DNA from: Clostridium arbusti SL206
GTDB taxonomy: Bacteria > Bacillota > Clostridia > Clostridiales > Clostridiaceae
Assembly (NCBI RefSeq): GCF_000246895.1
Contig: NZ_BAEV01000004.1
Location: 1 to 64,000 of the forward strand
Reading direction: 5' to 3'
Length of the DNA: 64,000 bases
Made by a program: the position numbers and the translations under genes. The number at the start of each line of letters is the position of its first letter. The stretch's first letter is position 1. This document shows, in pieces, positions 1-9,541 of this stretch. The notes below the pieces were generated by a model. It saw nothing but the letters and a program-made list of their open reading frames with translations. It was not told the origin of the DNA and did no database searches.

Positions 1-1
1 A

Positions 2-1252
2 GTAGAAAACAAACAAAATGTTATAAATAGAAGACGTAATAGTAAAATAATTGTTTCTAATATAAATAAAGGTTTTGCTCAATCATTTAAAGATATAGAA
101 GGCATAATAAAATCAGCAGAAAATAATATTGATGATACGGTTGATATTTCAATTACAGGCGTTTCATCAACCTTAGATACAACGCATAAAGGAATTCATT
201 ATACTAAAGAAACTACTTCAACAGTAAGATCATATAAAAATGGAGAAATAAAAAAAGGTAATATACTTAAAAATGGATTTAAAAATATAGGAAAAAATAC
301 TTTTGATAAAGGTATAGATATGCTTGAAGCTACAGAAGAAACAGATACAGGATTAGGCTCTATACACAAAATGAAGGACTATGCAAGTAAAAGCAAAAAA
401 GTAGGAAATAGAATACACACAGCAGTAAAGAAAACAAGCAAAATAGCAAAACTTTCAGGTAAAAATATAATGAAAAATGAGCGGTCAAAAATTATATTAA
501 AAAATAATGTAATTAAAAAAATAAGAAATAAGATATATGCAAAAAAAGATAAATTAAAGAAAATAAGCAATTCAGTAAAAAATATACCTGTAAAAATAAG
601 TGGATCAATTAAAAATGTAGCAGACATAATTATTAATCCTAAAAATAATATTACTGTTGCAATTGCTATTTCTATTATTGTTGCTTTCATTTTCCTTATG
701 AATATTATGAGCTCTGCAGGAGTGGCTTTTGCTAAGAATTCAAGCAGTAATGATAATCTTTCAGGTATAACAGCAGAAAAAATCAATCCAAATATGACGC
801 AGAAAGAATTTATAGATAAAATAGCACCTACTGCACAGCAAACTCAAAAAGAATATGGTGTTTTTGCTTCTATAACAATTGCACAAGCAATACTTGAGAG
901 TGGTTGGGGAAGAAGTGGTTTAACTGCAAAAGCTAATAACCTTTTCGGGATAAAAGCTTATAATTGGCAGGGGCCTTTTGTAACAATGTTAACTTCTGAA
1001 TTCTATAACGGTGCAGCTGTTTCTATAGAAGATAAATTTAGAGCCTATCCTTCTTGGGCAGATAGTATAGAAGATCATGGAAAATTTTTGAAAGTAAATA
1101 GTAATTATACAAAAGGTGGCGTTTTTAGTGCTACAGATTTTAGAGGACAAGCAGTTTCATTAAAAAATTCAGGATACGCTACAGATCCTGATTATCCTGA
1201 ATCATTAATAAAATTAATTCTATCTTATGGCTTAGATAGTTATGATAAATAA
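2..1252 (+). CDS. Conjugation-type GH73 glucosaminidase, 5' end outside window
   Basis: The frame is open from the first bases, so the N-terminus lies upstream of the window; an internal ATG at 320 is unlikely to be the true start. The visible part has a long lysine-rich basic stretch, one membrane segment (roughly codons 110-130 counted from 320, rich in Ile/Ala/Val) and a C-terminal glucosaminidase (GH73-like) domain with the family signatures AQAILESGWGRS and NNLFGIKA. Such membrane-anchored muramidases cut peptidoglycan locally so that a type IV secretion channel can be built. The next genes (ArdC-like, DUF4315-like) also fit a conjugative plasmid or ICE. Family call is sound; the conjugative role is inferred from context. 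Confidence 0.85.
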   Translation, partial: VENKQNVINRRRNSKIIVSNINKGFAQSFKDIEGIIKSAENNIDDTVDISITGVSSTLDTTHKGIHYTKETTSTVRSYKNGEIKKGNILKNGFKNIGKNTFDKGIDMLEATEETDTGLGSIHKMKDYASKSKKVGNRIHTAVKKTSKIAKLSGKNIMKNERSKIILKNNVIKKIRNKIYAKKDKLKKISNSVKNIPVKISGSIKNVADIIINPKNNITVAIAISIIVAFIFLMNIMSSAGVAFAKNSSSNDNLSGITAEKINPNMTQKEFIDKIAPTAQQTQKEYGVFASITIAQAILESGWGRSGLTAKANNLFGIKAYNWQGPFVTMLTSEFYNGAAVSIEDKFRAYPSWADSIEDHGKFLKVNSNYTKGGVFSATDFRGQAVSLKNSGYATDPDYPESLIKLILSYGLDSYDK

Positions 1253-1268
1253 AAGGTGAGTGAAAAAA

Positions 1269-2045
1269 ATGAAGAAAGTAAGCTTTAAATTTCTATTAGT
1301 ATTATCAATATTAATAATATCTATTTTTAATATTAATATTCTTACTAAGGCTGATATTATTAATAATACTAATGACACCAATGTTACTAATAGCACTAAA
1401 AGTGATATTAGTAGCAATCAAGAAAAGACAAATGAAAATTATGATGTGATATTAAATGAAAAGAATGGAAATTTAAATGTTGATTTTAGCCTAAATAAAA
1501 TGACAATTGATACAATGACAGATAATACTCTAAAATTTCAAATCTATACACAAAATGCAATAGATTTAGCAGGATATAAAGTAGATGCAGTAAATGATAA
1601 TAATGGAAAACTTACAGTTAAAGAAACATCATCAGATGATAATAATATAAAAAATTTTGAAATAACAGATATAGATTTTTTAAAAACTAAATGTGTAGTG
1701 TTATACATATATCCAGTGTCAAATGAGCTTGCTAAAAATGGAAATATAGATTATTCAAAAGTAAATAGAAAAGAAGTAAAAGTATATATAAATACTGTTC
1801 GTGATGAGATGGTTAATAAATTAAAATTAATTGCACCATCACAAGAAAGTAATAATGCAAGTGCAAGTATTCAAAATAGTACTAATAATGATCAAAGTAG
1901 TGTTAAAAAAAATACTTCTGTTTTTAGTACTACTTTGATTGTAAATAAATTCAAAAAATATTTAGTAGGATACTCAATAACAATTATTTTAATAATTATA
2001 ATCGGTATCGCTTATTTAGCATATAGAGTTAAAAATAATGAATAG
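1269..2045 (+). CDS. Secreted or membrane-anchored hypothetical protein
   Basis: Start chosen at ATG 1269 because AGGTGA lies about 9 bases upstream; a GTG at 1260 would abut that site. The protein has an N-terminal signal-like segment (MKKVSFKFLL followed by Ile/Leu-rich residues), an Asn/Thr/Ser-rich extracellular-looking body and a C-terminal membrane helix (LVGYSITIILIIIIGIAYLA) followed by a short charged tail. This resembles a cell-surface protein tethered near its C-terminus. It starts 16 bases after the muramidase gene stops and is probably co-transcribed with it, suggesting an envelope role in conjugation. I do not recognise a named family. Confidence 0.75.
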   Translation: MKKVSFKFLLVLSILIISIFNINILTKADIINNTNDTNVTNSTKSDISSNQEKTNENYDVILNEKNGNLNVDFSLNKMTIDTMTDNTLKFQIYTQNAIDLAGYKVDAVNDNNGKLTVKETSSDDNNIKNFEITDIDFLKTKCVVLYIYPVSNELAKNGNIDYSKVNRKEVKVYINTVRDEMVNKLKLIAPSQESNNASASIQNSTNNDQSSVKKNTSVFSTTLIVNKFKKYLVGYSITIILIIIIGIAYLAYRVKNNE

Positions 2046-2060
2046 AAAGAGAGAATTAAA

Positions 2061-2339
2061 ATGAAAGAGACAAAAGAAATTGAAGAGAAAATTGTAAAAC
2101 TAAAAAATAAACTTAGTAAGGTCCAAAACAATGTAGAAAAGTGGCAAACAGAAGCAGATCAACTAAAAAATCAAATTACGGAATTAGAAAATAAAAAGGC
2201 AGCAATAAAAATGAATGATATTGCACAAGTTTTAGAAACAAGAGGTATATCTGTTGATGAAATATTAGAAGCTGTTAAACAAGGCGATTTGACTAAAGTA
2301 CAAAATAAAATAGGAAGTGATAATACCAATGGTGCATAA
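2061..2339 (+). CDS. DUF4315-like small coiled-coil protein
   Basis: A 92-residue protein, almost wholly a charged coiled coil (EEKIVKLKNKLSKVQNN, DQLKNQITELENKKA) with a short C-terminal helical unit (ARGISVDEILEAVKQGD-like). Size and pattern match DUF4315, a family common in clostridial conjugative elements, of unknown function. It starts 15 bases after the preceding gene and overlaps the start of the next one, so it belongs to the same operon. Confidence 0.7.
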   Translation: MKETKEIEEKIVKLKNKLSKVQNNVEKWQTEADQLKNQITELENKKAAIKMNDIAQVLETRGISVDEILEAVKQGDLTKVQNKIGSDNTNGA

Positions 2340-3819
2340 AAAATATGGTAATAATATAGAAAATATAAAGAGAGAAATTAGTGATATTATAGAAAAATTA
2401 TCTAAAGGAGTTAAAGACGTTTATGATAGTGAAAAATATAAAGACTATTTAAAAGCAATGTCTAAGTTTCATAAATATAGTTTTGGAAATATCATGTGGT
2501 TAAAAATGCAAGATCCAAACTGCTCATTAGTTACTGGTTTTAGAAAGTGGAATGATTTAGGAAGAAAAGTATTAAAAGGGTCTAAAGCTTTAAAAATTTT
2601 AGTACCTATGAAACATTCAAGTTTTGTAAATAAGTTAGATCCTGTAACCAAACTACCACTTAAAGATCATTCAACTGGGGAAATTCAAAAAGAAAAAAAG
2701 GAATGGATAAGCTATAGAACTGTATCAGTTTTCGATATAAAACAGACAGAAGGTAAAGAAATACCTTCATTAATAGATGAATTAAAAGGAAGAGCAGATA
2801 ATTATGATTTAATTAAAAATGCTATAATTGATGTTGCTAAGATACCAGTATCCTTTGAAAATATAACAACAGGAAGTAAGGGATACTATAGTTTAACGGA
2901 TAATAGAATTGCAGTAAAAGAAGGTATGAGTGAACAGCAGATATTAAAAACTTTAATTCATGAAACTACACATAGTAGATTACATAATCTTAATGCACAA
3001 AAGCTGGATAATAAAGAAAGAAATATTCAAGAAATAGAAGCTGAAAGTGTCGCTTTTGTTGTATCAAATCATTTTAACTTAGATACGTCAGATTATAGCT
3101 TTGGTTACGTGGCATCATGGAGTAATGGAAAAGATCTTAACGATCTTAAAAAATCTTTAAATACTATTCAAAAAGAATCAAACAAATTAATTAATGAAAT
3201 TGAAGACAGTATAGAAAAAACTTTAGAACTATTAAAGGATAAGGAAATAACCAATGACAAAGTTGAAAATATAGTAAATAATTCAGAAATAGAAAATATT
3301 CAAAATAAAGAAATTGAAACTACAATAATTGATGAAGTGAAAATAAAGAATAAGCTTAATAAAGCTAAACAATTAGCAGAATTAACCGAAGAAGGTATCT
3401 ATAAAGATCCAATTGTTTTAATTACATCTTGTGAAAATGAAAAGTATTTTAAACAAAATGAAATATTAAAATTCAGTGAAGCAGATAAAAAATTTGAACA
3501 GGCAGAAAAAGAAGTTACTAGATTAAGAAAAGAAGCTAAAGAGAAGGGTGAATATATACCTTTTGTTAAAACAAGTTTTAAGCTGTATCTTACAAGTAAT
3601 GCAGCTGCTAACTTTAAATACAATATTGGAACAAAATACAGTAAGAATTTAACAGAATTTTATAATAAACAAATAAAATTAAGTATTGAAAAAAACAAAG
3701 ATTTGATTCAAAGAAAAAGTGTTAAAGAAAAATTTGAAAAAATTAAAATTACAAATAATTTAGATAAAAAAAAAGATGTAAAAAGGAGTGTGGCTAAAGT
3801 TGAAGAGAAATCAATTTAG
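2329..3819 (+). CDS. ArdC-like ssDNA-binding/zincin antirestriction protein
   Basis: ATG 2329 is preferred over GTG 2317 because GGAAGTGA sits just upstream; this makes an 11-base overlap with the preceding gene. The N-terminal half resembles ArdC (DUF1738: WLKMQDPNCSLVTGFRKWNDLGR, then a KILVPM segment). It is followed by a zincin-type HETTH motif (His211, Glu212, His215 from ATG 2329) and a downstream EAESVAF segment likely holding the third ligand. ArdC proteins protect incoming single-stranded plasmid DNA from restriction. The C-terminal 200 residues are lysine-rich and helical and resemble domains added to large polyvalent element proteins. Family call is good; the biochemical role is inferred. 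Confidence 0.82.
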   Translation: MVHKKYGNNIENIKREISDIIEKLSKGVKDVYDSEKYKDYLKAMSKFHKYSFGNIMWLKMQDPNCSLVTGFRKWNDLGRKVLKGSKALKILVPMKHSSFVNKLDPVTKLPLKDHSTGEIQKEKKEWISYRTVSVFDIKQTEGKEIPSLIDELKGRADNYDLIKNAIIDVAKIPVSFENITTGSKGYYSLTDNRIAVKEGMSEQQILKTLIHETTHSRLHNLNAQKLDNKERNIQEIEAESVAFVVSNHFNLDTSDYSFGYVASWSNGKDLNDLKKSLNTIQKESNKLINEIEDSIEKTLELLKDKEITNDKVENIVNNSEIENIQNKEIETTIIDEVKIKNKLNKAKQLAELTEEGIYKDPIVLITSCENEKYFKQNEILKFSEADKKFEQAEKEVTRLRKEAKEKGEYIPFVKTSFKLYLTSNAAANFKYNIGTKYSKNLTEFYNKQIKLSIEKNKDLIQRKSVKEKFEKIKITNNLDKKKDVKRSVAKVEEKSI

Positions 3820-4009
3820 TATAGAAGAAGAAATATTTTTAACAGGTTTTTTCTCACTGGACAAAGATGTTTTAATAAAAGAAATTGAGAATTTAAAAGT
3901 AAGTAAAGAAAATAAAATAGAATTGGAAGAATTTAAAAAAGAAATTATAGAAAAATTAAATAATCTATCTAAAAAAGAGGTAGAAGAATTAATGATGAAT
4001 ATATCGTAA
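3788..4009 (+). CDS. Small helical hypothetical protein, last gene of the operon
   Basis: A Glu/Lys-rich protein of about 70 residues, mostly alpha-helical by composition, with no recognised family. It begins at GTG 3788 right at the ribosome site or, more plausibly, at TTG 3800, 12 bases after AGGAG. Either start overlaps the end of the ArdC-like gene, and a terminator follows about 20 bases after the stop, so this ends the conjugation-type operon. Confidence 0.6.
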   Translation: MWLKLKRNQFSIEEEIFLTGFFSLDKDVLIKEIENLKVSKENKIELEEFKKEIIEKLNNLSKKEVEELMMNIS

Positions 4010-4027
4010 TTTTTAAATGGACACATG

Positions 4028-4060
4028 ATGTAATACAAAAAAATTTGTATTACATTTTTA
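4028..4060 (+). terminator. Rho-independent terminator with TGTAATAC arms
   Basis: Perfect 12-base arms at 4028-4039 and 4044-4055 (ATGTAATACAAA / TTTGTATTACAT), a 4-base loop and then T-rich sequence. It closes the operon that began left of the window. The same TGTAATAC/GTATTACA arms recur at three hairpins between 23.5 and 25.9 kb. Confidence 0.8.
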
Positions 4061-4075
4061 ATTTTTAGAGTAATT

Positions 4076-4111
4076 ATGAATTCCACACAATAGCAGTTGT
4101 GTGGAATTCAT
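4076..4111. repeat. Perfect 15-bp inverted repeat around GAATTCCACACAA
   Basis: Arms 4076-4090 and 4097-4111 are perfectly complementary with a 6-base loop. Closely related palindromes occur near 17586, at 17701-17739, and at the site split by the IS1182-type element (60060-60078 joined to 61524-61540). It lies in a gene-free stretch (4112-4353) where I see nothing else. Confidence 0.7.
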
Positions 4112-4353
4112 AAAATATTATATTTAAATAAGTAAATATTTATTTTTAAAGTAAAGTATTACTAAAAATCTTATTTTTGGAGGAAATTAAGGTTATTTGT
4201 AGAATAATATCATAAAAGGCAATATTATAAAAACTAGAGATAATGTTTATAATCGGAAGTTAAAAAATGCCATTGACTTCCTTTGCAAATGGAGGAATTA
4301 GTATAAGTCAAAATTTATTTAATGTTCGGTCTCATTTACTGAGAAATTGATAG

Positions 4354-5235
4354 ATGGTTGCGGTGACGAATATGAAATTTAAAGAAATGATTGTTTCTTA
4401 TTTTAGGCAGAAATGCTGGTATATAGTACTATTAATATCGAGTACTATATATATTTTGTATTACAAAAATGATATTTACCAACTTAAAGAGTTTAACGCT
4501 ACGAATTTGATTTTTATTCTATGGCTCATTCTTTTGTTGCTCCCTTTGTTTTCTGAAATGGAATTCTTCGGTATAAAGTTAAAAAAAGAAGTGGAAAAGG
4601 CAAAAACCGAAGTAAAGGAAAATCTAAATGATCTTCGTATGCAAATTATGGACTTAAAAATTTCTAATTCTAATGAGAATACAATAAATTTTGGAAATAG
4701 TTTTCTTCCTACAGAACAAAAACTTAAGGAATTATTTGAGGAATTTATAACCAATTCGAATACTATAGATGATAATTTAAGTGGAGCAAAGTCTAAACCC
4801 CAAAATGATATATCAACAGAGGCAGGAGTACTGAGTAACATTGATATTGAAATTACAGAAGAATCTATATACTTATTCAAAGTTAGGTTAATGATTGAAA
4901 AAACTTTGACAGATTTATGTGAAAAAACAGGTTATAATGGTCATAAATCGATGATTGAAATGATGAGACATTTGAATAGATGTGAAGTAATAAATGTGAA
5001 AACAGTAGACCTGATTAGTCAAATTATAAAAATTGCGAACAGAGGTGTTCATGGGGAAATAGTTAGTAACGAATACATTGACTTTATTAAGCGAGTTTTT
5101 CCAGAACTTCAAAAACAACTTTATGAAATTAATACTCAATTACATTACTATACTTGCTCAAGGTGCAAGTATTCTGGGTATTCTCGAATCGAGAATGTTT
5201 GTCCTAAGTGTGGATTTACGAGTGATGATGATTGA
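4354..5235 (+). CDS. Membrane protein with coiled coil and C-terminal zinc ribbon
   Basis: The start is uncertain (ATG 4354, GTG 4363 or ATG 4372; no strong ribosome site). Two N-terminal membrane helices (about residues 20-40 and 48-66) form a hairpin, then a coiled-coil region, a helical middle domain reminiscent of DUF4145-type proteins (LMIEKTLTDLCEKTGY, ANRGVHGE) and a C-terminal zinc ribbon (CSRCKYSG ... CPKCGF). The cytoplasmic zinc ribbon suggests a nucleic-acid or protein contact. It stands 157 bases before the YobI-like ATPase on the same strand and between a conjugation cluster and a restriction system, so it may be its partner. Function unknown. Confidence 0.75.
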   Translation: MVAVTNMKFKEMIVSYFRQKCWYIVLLISSTIYILYYKNDIYQLKEFNATNLIFILWLILLLLPLFSEMEFFGIKLKKEVEKAKTEVKENLNDLRMQIMDLKISNSNENTINFGNSFLPTEQKLKELFEEFITNSNTIDDNLSGAKSKPQNDISTEAGVLSNIDIEITEESIYLFKVRLMIEKTLTDLCEKTGYNGHKSMIEMMRHLNRCEVINVKTVDLISQIIKIANRGVHGEIVSNEYIDFIKRVFPELQKQLYEINTQLHYYTCSRCKYSGYSRIENVCPKCGFTSDDD

Positions 5236-5392
5236 TTAAATTTTAATAATTTAATTCATATTATACTTCGTATTAGACTAATAATGGGTAGTTTGAAAAT
5301 GAAATCTTAACTAATAAGTTTTAGAAATACTATAGATAAAATTTAAGTCAATTAATATAAATTTATATTTAAGAGGAGAAGATACTATATAA

Positions 5393-8300
5393 ATGAGAAA
5401 GAAAGGTATATATTTAAAAATAATTAAAGTACTAGAGGATTTCCAATGCAATATTGAAAAATTAAAAAATAATTTACGTTCAAAAGTTAATATTGAGTAT
5501 ATAGGAATTTTCTACTCAGATTTAATGCCAAAAGATGAAGTTGATAAGGTTAAAACTTATCATGAAGCATTAGATTGGGCAATAAAATATAATTCAAAAA
5601 TAAGGAATATTGCTTTATCTGGATCATATGGTGCTGGTAAAAGTACCATAATTGAAAGTTATATAAAAAAATCTTATATAAAAAAAGACAAATTTTTGAA
5701 AATTTCATTAGCTAATTTTGATGAAAAAAGCGAACATGAAAATAATCAACAACTTATAGAAAAAAGTATCTTAGAACAGATGATTTATAGAGTAGACGGA
5801 AAAAAAACACCATTTTCTAGATTTAAAAAAATAAACAAAATATCTAAAAAAACTGTTTGGAGGATTCTAATAATTGGGCTCATATTTTTTATAAGTGGAT
5901 GGTTATTATATAATAATATTACTATTCTAAATTTGCAGGAGATATTTGTTAATCATCGAAGTATATTGCAATCATTTAAAGATAAATGGTTAACCTTTAT
6001 TGTAAGTGTAATTTTTAGTATTACATCAATAATGGTATTATATTATTTGATTAATTTGGTTTTTAAAAGCTTTAGCATTGTTAAGATAAAATTTAATAAA
6101 ATAGAAATAGGAATAGGAGAAAATAATAAAGAATCTATTTATAATAAATATCTTGATGAGTTGTTATATTTTTTTGAAGAGACACAGTATGAAATAGTAG
6201 TTTTTGAAGATATTGATAGATTTGAAAACCCATCTATTTTCACCAATCTCAGAGAAATAAATACTTTTTTATACAATTATGAAAAAATTAATAGGAGAAT
6301 AATTTTTTTGTACGCAATAAAGGACGATATATTTTCAGATAAGGATCGTACAAAGTTTTTTGATTTCATTATTCCAGTTATTCCTTTTGTTGATGCTTTT
6401 AACTCTAGACAAGTAGTTTTGAACAAGTTCAATTATATATATGATCATAGTAATATTAAAAAGCCTTCTGAAAAGTTAATTAAAGATATTACCATATTTT
6501 TAGATGATATGAGAATGTTGAATAATATTATTAATGAGTATATTATTTACTATAAGCAAATTAATAATGATAAAATAGATGCAAATAAACTGTTTTCAAT
6601 TATTGTATATAAAAATTTTATTCCAAGAGATTTTTCAGAGTTACAATATGACAATGGTCTTGTAAAGACTGTGTTTGATAAAAAAGGAGAGATTATAGAA
6701 CAAGAAATAAAAAAGTTAGAAGAGAAGATTCAAAATAGTAAAAATTTAATTAATTTATCAGATACCATGATTGCTAATTCAATTGGAGAGTTGCAGGCTA
6801 TTTTTGTTTACCATTGGAAAAAACATGGTATAAATAATATTTATTCAAATAGCAACAGCGATTATTACAATCAGCGACAAATAAATGTATCTGATATTAA
6901 TACTAATATAGTAGTAAATAAAGACGAATTTGATAGAAAAAATTCAATAGCTGTTAATAATAGAAATCAATCATTTTCATATAATGAAATATTTACTGCT
7001 TTTGGAGTATATGATGATTTTTTTACTATGGCTAAAGCTATCGAGTTAAAGAACAAAGAAAAGATGCAGAAGGAAAAAGAAGAACTTAATGAATATATAA
7101 ATAAGAAAAATGAACTTCGATTAATTACATTAAAAAATCTTATTGAGGAATATGATACTAATGAAATTTTTGATGATATAAAAGATAAGAAATTGCTTAT
7201 ATTCCTAATAAGGCAAGGATATATTGACGAAACATATAGATACTATATGTCACACTTTTATCCAGGAGCAGTAACTCAAGAAGACATGGATTTCTTGCGC
7301 AGTGTTAAAAATTATAATGAATTAGGGTATGATTATAGACTTAATAAAGTTAATGAAATAATAAAAGATATATCTGCGAATGAGTTTAAAAGTAAATCAG
7401 TATTAAATAATTCTTTAATAGACTACTTATTAGGTAATTTATCTACTGAAAAATGGAGACTTAACATAATTTTTCAAGCACTAATAAAAGATATAGATTC
7501 AAAAATAGATTTTATTGATCAATTCTGTGAAAAATCAGAGCATAAGGAAATATTTATTGCTGAATTTTGTAAGATGTATACTGGATTCTGGAATTTTATT
7601 ATAAATAAATCCAAACTAGCCACTGAAAGAATTGATGACTTTTTTACATGGATTATAAGTTCTTGTGATGTGAATGTTATTATTGCACTGAATGAAAAAG
7701 AAAGCATACAAAGCTTTATAGAAAATACACAATATATATTTCATATGAAGTATAGAGATAGAGATGATGTAGAAAAGAAATTAAAAACAGTGTTCCAGAA
7801 GTTAAGTATTAAATTTCATTTATTGGAGCCACCAAAAGTGGAATATTCATCAGATACTGAACAAGAACTAGAAAATAAACTTATAATATATATTTTAGAA
7901 AATACTATGTTTCAAATAAATGAAAGCATGATAAGGTATTTCTATGAGAACCTCGTTAACTTTGATGAAGAAAAAATCAAAGTGTTTGAATCTAAAAATT
8001 ATTCTTCTATTAAAATGCTTGGAAATGAAAGCTTAAGTAATTATATAGAAAGTAATTTGAAAGAATATTTAACAGAAGTATTTTTAAAGTTGCCACAAAA
8101 TACGGAGGAAGATGTATCGGTTATTGAAGAATTTTTAAATAGCGACAAAATAGATAGTGATGATATAAAAATTAAAATTATAAATAAATCTAACGTTATT
8201 ATTAAAAATTTTAAAAAAGTCCCTAGCAACTTATGGAACACAATAGTGGAGTGTAATAAATGGGATATAACATGGTTTAATATCATTTGCTATTTTGAGC

Positions 8301-9157
8301 ATTTTAATGAACTTAACGATAAGATAATTGAACAGCTTAACCAAGGTGATGTATATAAGATGCTATCAGTTATTAGAATAGATAAAATGGAAGGCATAAA
8401 CGAGTTTTCTAAGGAGGTTTGTGAAGAATTATACCAATACTTATATGAAAATGAAAACTTAAGTGATAACTTTTTAAATAAAATTCAAGAAGACATTCCA
8501 AATTATTATTCTTATTCTGAAAATAGTAAAATATCTTCTAAAAGAATGAAATTAATTTTAGATAATAATTGTATAGAAATTTCTACAAATAGCTTTATAT
8601 ATTTGAAAAATAATTATGATGAATTGTACTACAATTGGAGTATTAAAAATTTTGATAAGCTTTTGGAGAATTCTAAAGAAATTCCATTAGAAATTAACAA
8701 TATAAAAGTGTATTTAGATGAGAATAAGATTAGGTCAGAAAATAAATTAATGCTGATTAATTCTTATAAAGAACTTGTTTTGAAAAATTTTGATGATGTA
8801 GAACTAATAAAACTGATTTTTGAATTAAATAAAGAAGAAATAATTGATAAGTTAGATAGTTCAATATTTGAATCACTAATTCATCTTGATAATTATTATA
8901 AAGAAAGGGTACTGTTACTTGCTAATAAGGTAAAAGATTTTAGTTTAGAAGATATTAAAAAATATCTAAATACTTTAGGAGAACCATTAAATTTACTTTG
9001 TGAAAAGAGTTCCCAAGAAGGACAAGATTTGAAGATGGAAAAAAGTAATTCTATTAAATATCTTCTAGAAAAGTTGGTCAGTTGCAATTATATTGAGTCA
9101 TTTGATGAGACTAGCAAAAGTTATGATGTAAAGTTTAGTGTGGAAGAGAAAATATAG
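5393..9157 (+). CDS. YobI-like P-loop ATPase with two membrane segments
   Basis: A 1254-residue protein. Walker A GSYGAGKST lies at residues 77-85 and a Walker B-like VVFEDIDR at about 269-276. Between them are two membrane helices (about 158-178 and 198-222), the arrangement of YobI-type and KAP-like NTPases, where the ATPase loops over a membrane hairpin. The long C-terminal part (about 470-1254) is helical and repeat-like, perhaps a sensor. Proteins of this type are frequent in mobile and defence regions; a sensor-ATPase role in phage defence is inferred, not shown. A ribosome site (AAGAGGAGAAG) precedes ATG 5393. Codon use matches its neighbours. Confidence 0.8.
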   Translation: MRKKGIYLKIIKVLEDFQCNIEKLKNNLRSKVNIEYIGIFYSDLMPKDEVDKVKTYHEALDWAIKYNSKIRNIALSGSYGAGKSTIIESYIKKSYIKKDKFLKISLANFDEKSEHENNQQLIEKSILEQMIYRVDGKKTPFSRFKKINKISKKTVWRILIIGLIFFISGWLLYNNITILNLQEIFVNHRSILQSFKDKWLTFIVSVIFSITSIMVLYYLINLVFKSFSIVKIKFNKIEIGIGENNKESIYNKYLDELLYFFEETQYEIVVFEDIDRFENPSIFTNLREINTFLYNYEKINRRIIFLYAIKDDIFSDKDRTKFFDFIIPVIPFVDAFNSRQVVLNKFNYIYDHSNIKKPSEKLIKDITIFLDDMRMLNNIINEYIIYYKQINNDKIDANKLFSIIVYKNFIPRDFSELQYDNGLVKTVFDKKGEIIEQEIKKLEEKIQNSKNLINLSDTMIANSIGELQAIFVYHWKKHGINNIYSNSNSDYYNQRQINVSDINTNIVVNKDEFDRKNSIAVNNRNQSFSYNEIFTAFGVYDDFFTMAKAIELKNKEKMQKEKEELNEYINKKNELRLITLKNLIEEYDTNEIFDDIKDKKLLIFLIRQGYIDETYRYYMSHFYPGAVTQEDMDFLRSVKNYNELGYDYRLNKVNEIIKDISANEFKSKSVLNNSLIDYLLGNLSTEKWRLNIIFQALIKDIDSKIDFIDQFCEKSEHKEIFIAEFCKMYTGFWNFIINKSKLATERIDDFFTWIISSCDVNVIIALNEKESIQSFIENTQYIFHMKYRDRDDVEKKLKTVFQKLSIKFHLLEPPKVEYSSDTEQELENKLIIYILENTMFQINESMIRYFYENLVNFDEEKIKVFESKNYSSIKMLGNESLSNYIESNLKEYLTEVFLKLPQNTEEDVSVIEEFLNSDKIDSDDIKIKIINKSNVIIKNFKKVPSNLWNTIVECNKWDITWFNIICYFEHFNELNDKIIEQLNQGDVYKMLSVIRIDKMEGINEFSKEVCEELYQYLYENENLSDNFLNKIQEDIPNYYSYSENSKISSKRMKLILDNNCIEISTNSFIYLKNNYDELYYNWSIKNFDKLLENSKEIPLEINNIKVYLDENKIRSENKLMLINSYKELVLKNFDDVELIKLIFELNKEEIIDKLDSSIFESLIHLDNYYKERVLLLANKVKDFSLEDIKKYLNTLGEPLNLLCEKSSQEGQDLKMEKSNSIKYLLEKLVSCNYIESFDETSKSYDVKFSVEEKI

Positions 9158-9331
9158 AAATTATAAGACTTTAGGATTATTTAATTTGAGTCTTAAAGAA
9201 CTAGTTTTATAAATTTAGAGCTTGAAAAGTGCTAATCAAGAATAATAGATATAAGATAATATTTAAGCTTCTAATTATCCATATAATAAATAAAGTTATA
9301 TTTGTAAAAGATGTTATTATTATATTCTAAT

Positions 9332-9371
9332 AAAATGATGTCAACCGTATGTATGGTTTACATCATTTTTT
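9332..9371 (+). terminator. Rho-independent terminator
   Basis: A 15-base stem with one mismatch (AAAATGATGTCAACC against GGTTTACATCATTTT), followed by T6. It lies 175 bases after the YobI-like gene and separates it from the recombinase. Confidence 0.75.
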
Positions 9372-9456
9372 AATATGTCCTAAAAGGTACACCTTTATAA
9401 ACTATTAAATTCTTATACTATTTTAGTCCATAAAGGTATGAAAAAATATTTTTATA

Positions 9457-9488
9457 CGTTTATAAATAAAAAGATCTATTTATAGACG
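9457..9488. promoter_or_regulatory. Candidate recombination/operator site of the serine recombinase
   Basis: Imperfect inverted repeat with 12-base arms CGTTTATAAATA and TATTTATAGACG and an 8-base spacer, about 55 bases upstream of the serine recombinase gene and just before a likely -10 (TATAAT near 9495). Serine resolvases usually bind such ~28-32 bp sites upstream of their own gene, where binding also represses the promoter. Confidence 0.5.
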
Positions 9489-9541
9489 ATTCTGTTATAA
9501 TTAATATATATAATCTTGAATTAAGGAGGAAATTACAAGTT

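Noticed and set aside
379..786. Open frame on the minus strand opposite the muramidase gene
   Set aside because: Very hydrophobic antisense shadow of an AT-rich gene, without a ribosome site; the same holds for the other antisense frames over hsdR, the IS transposases, nhaA and the permease.
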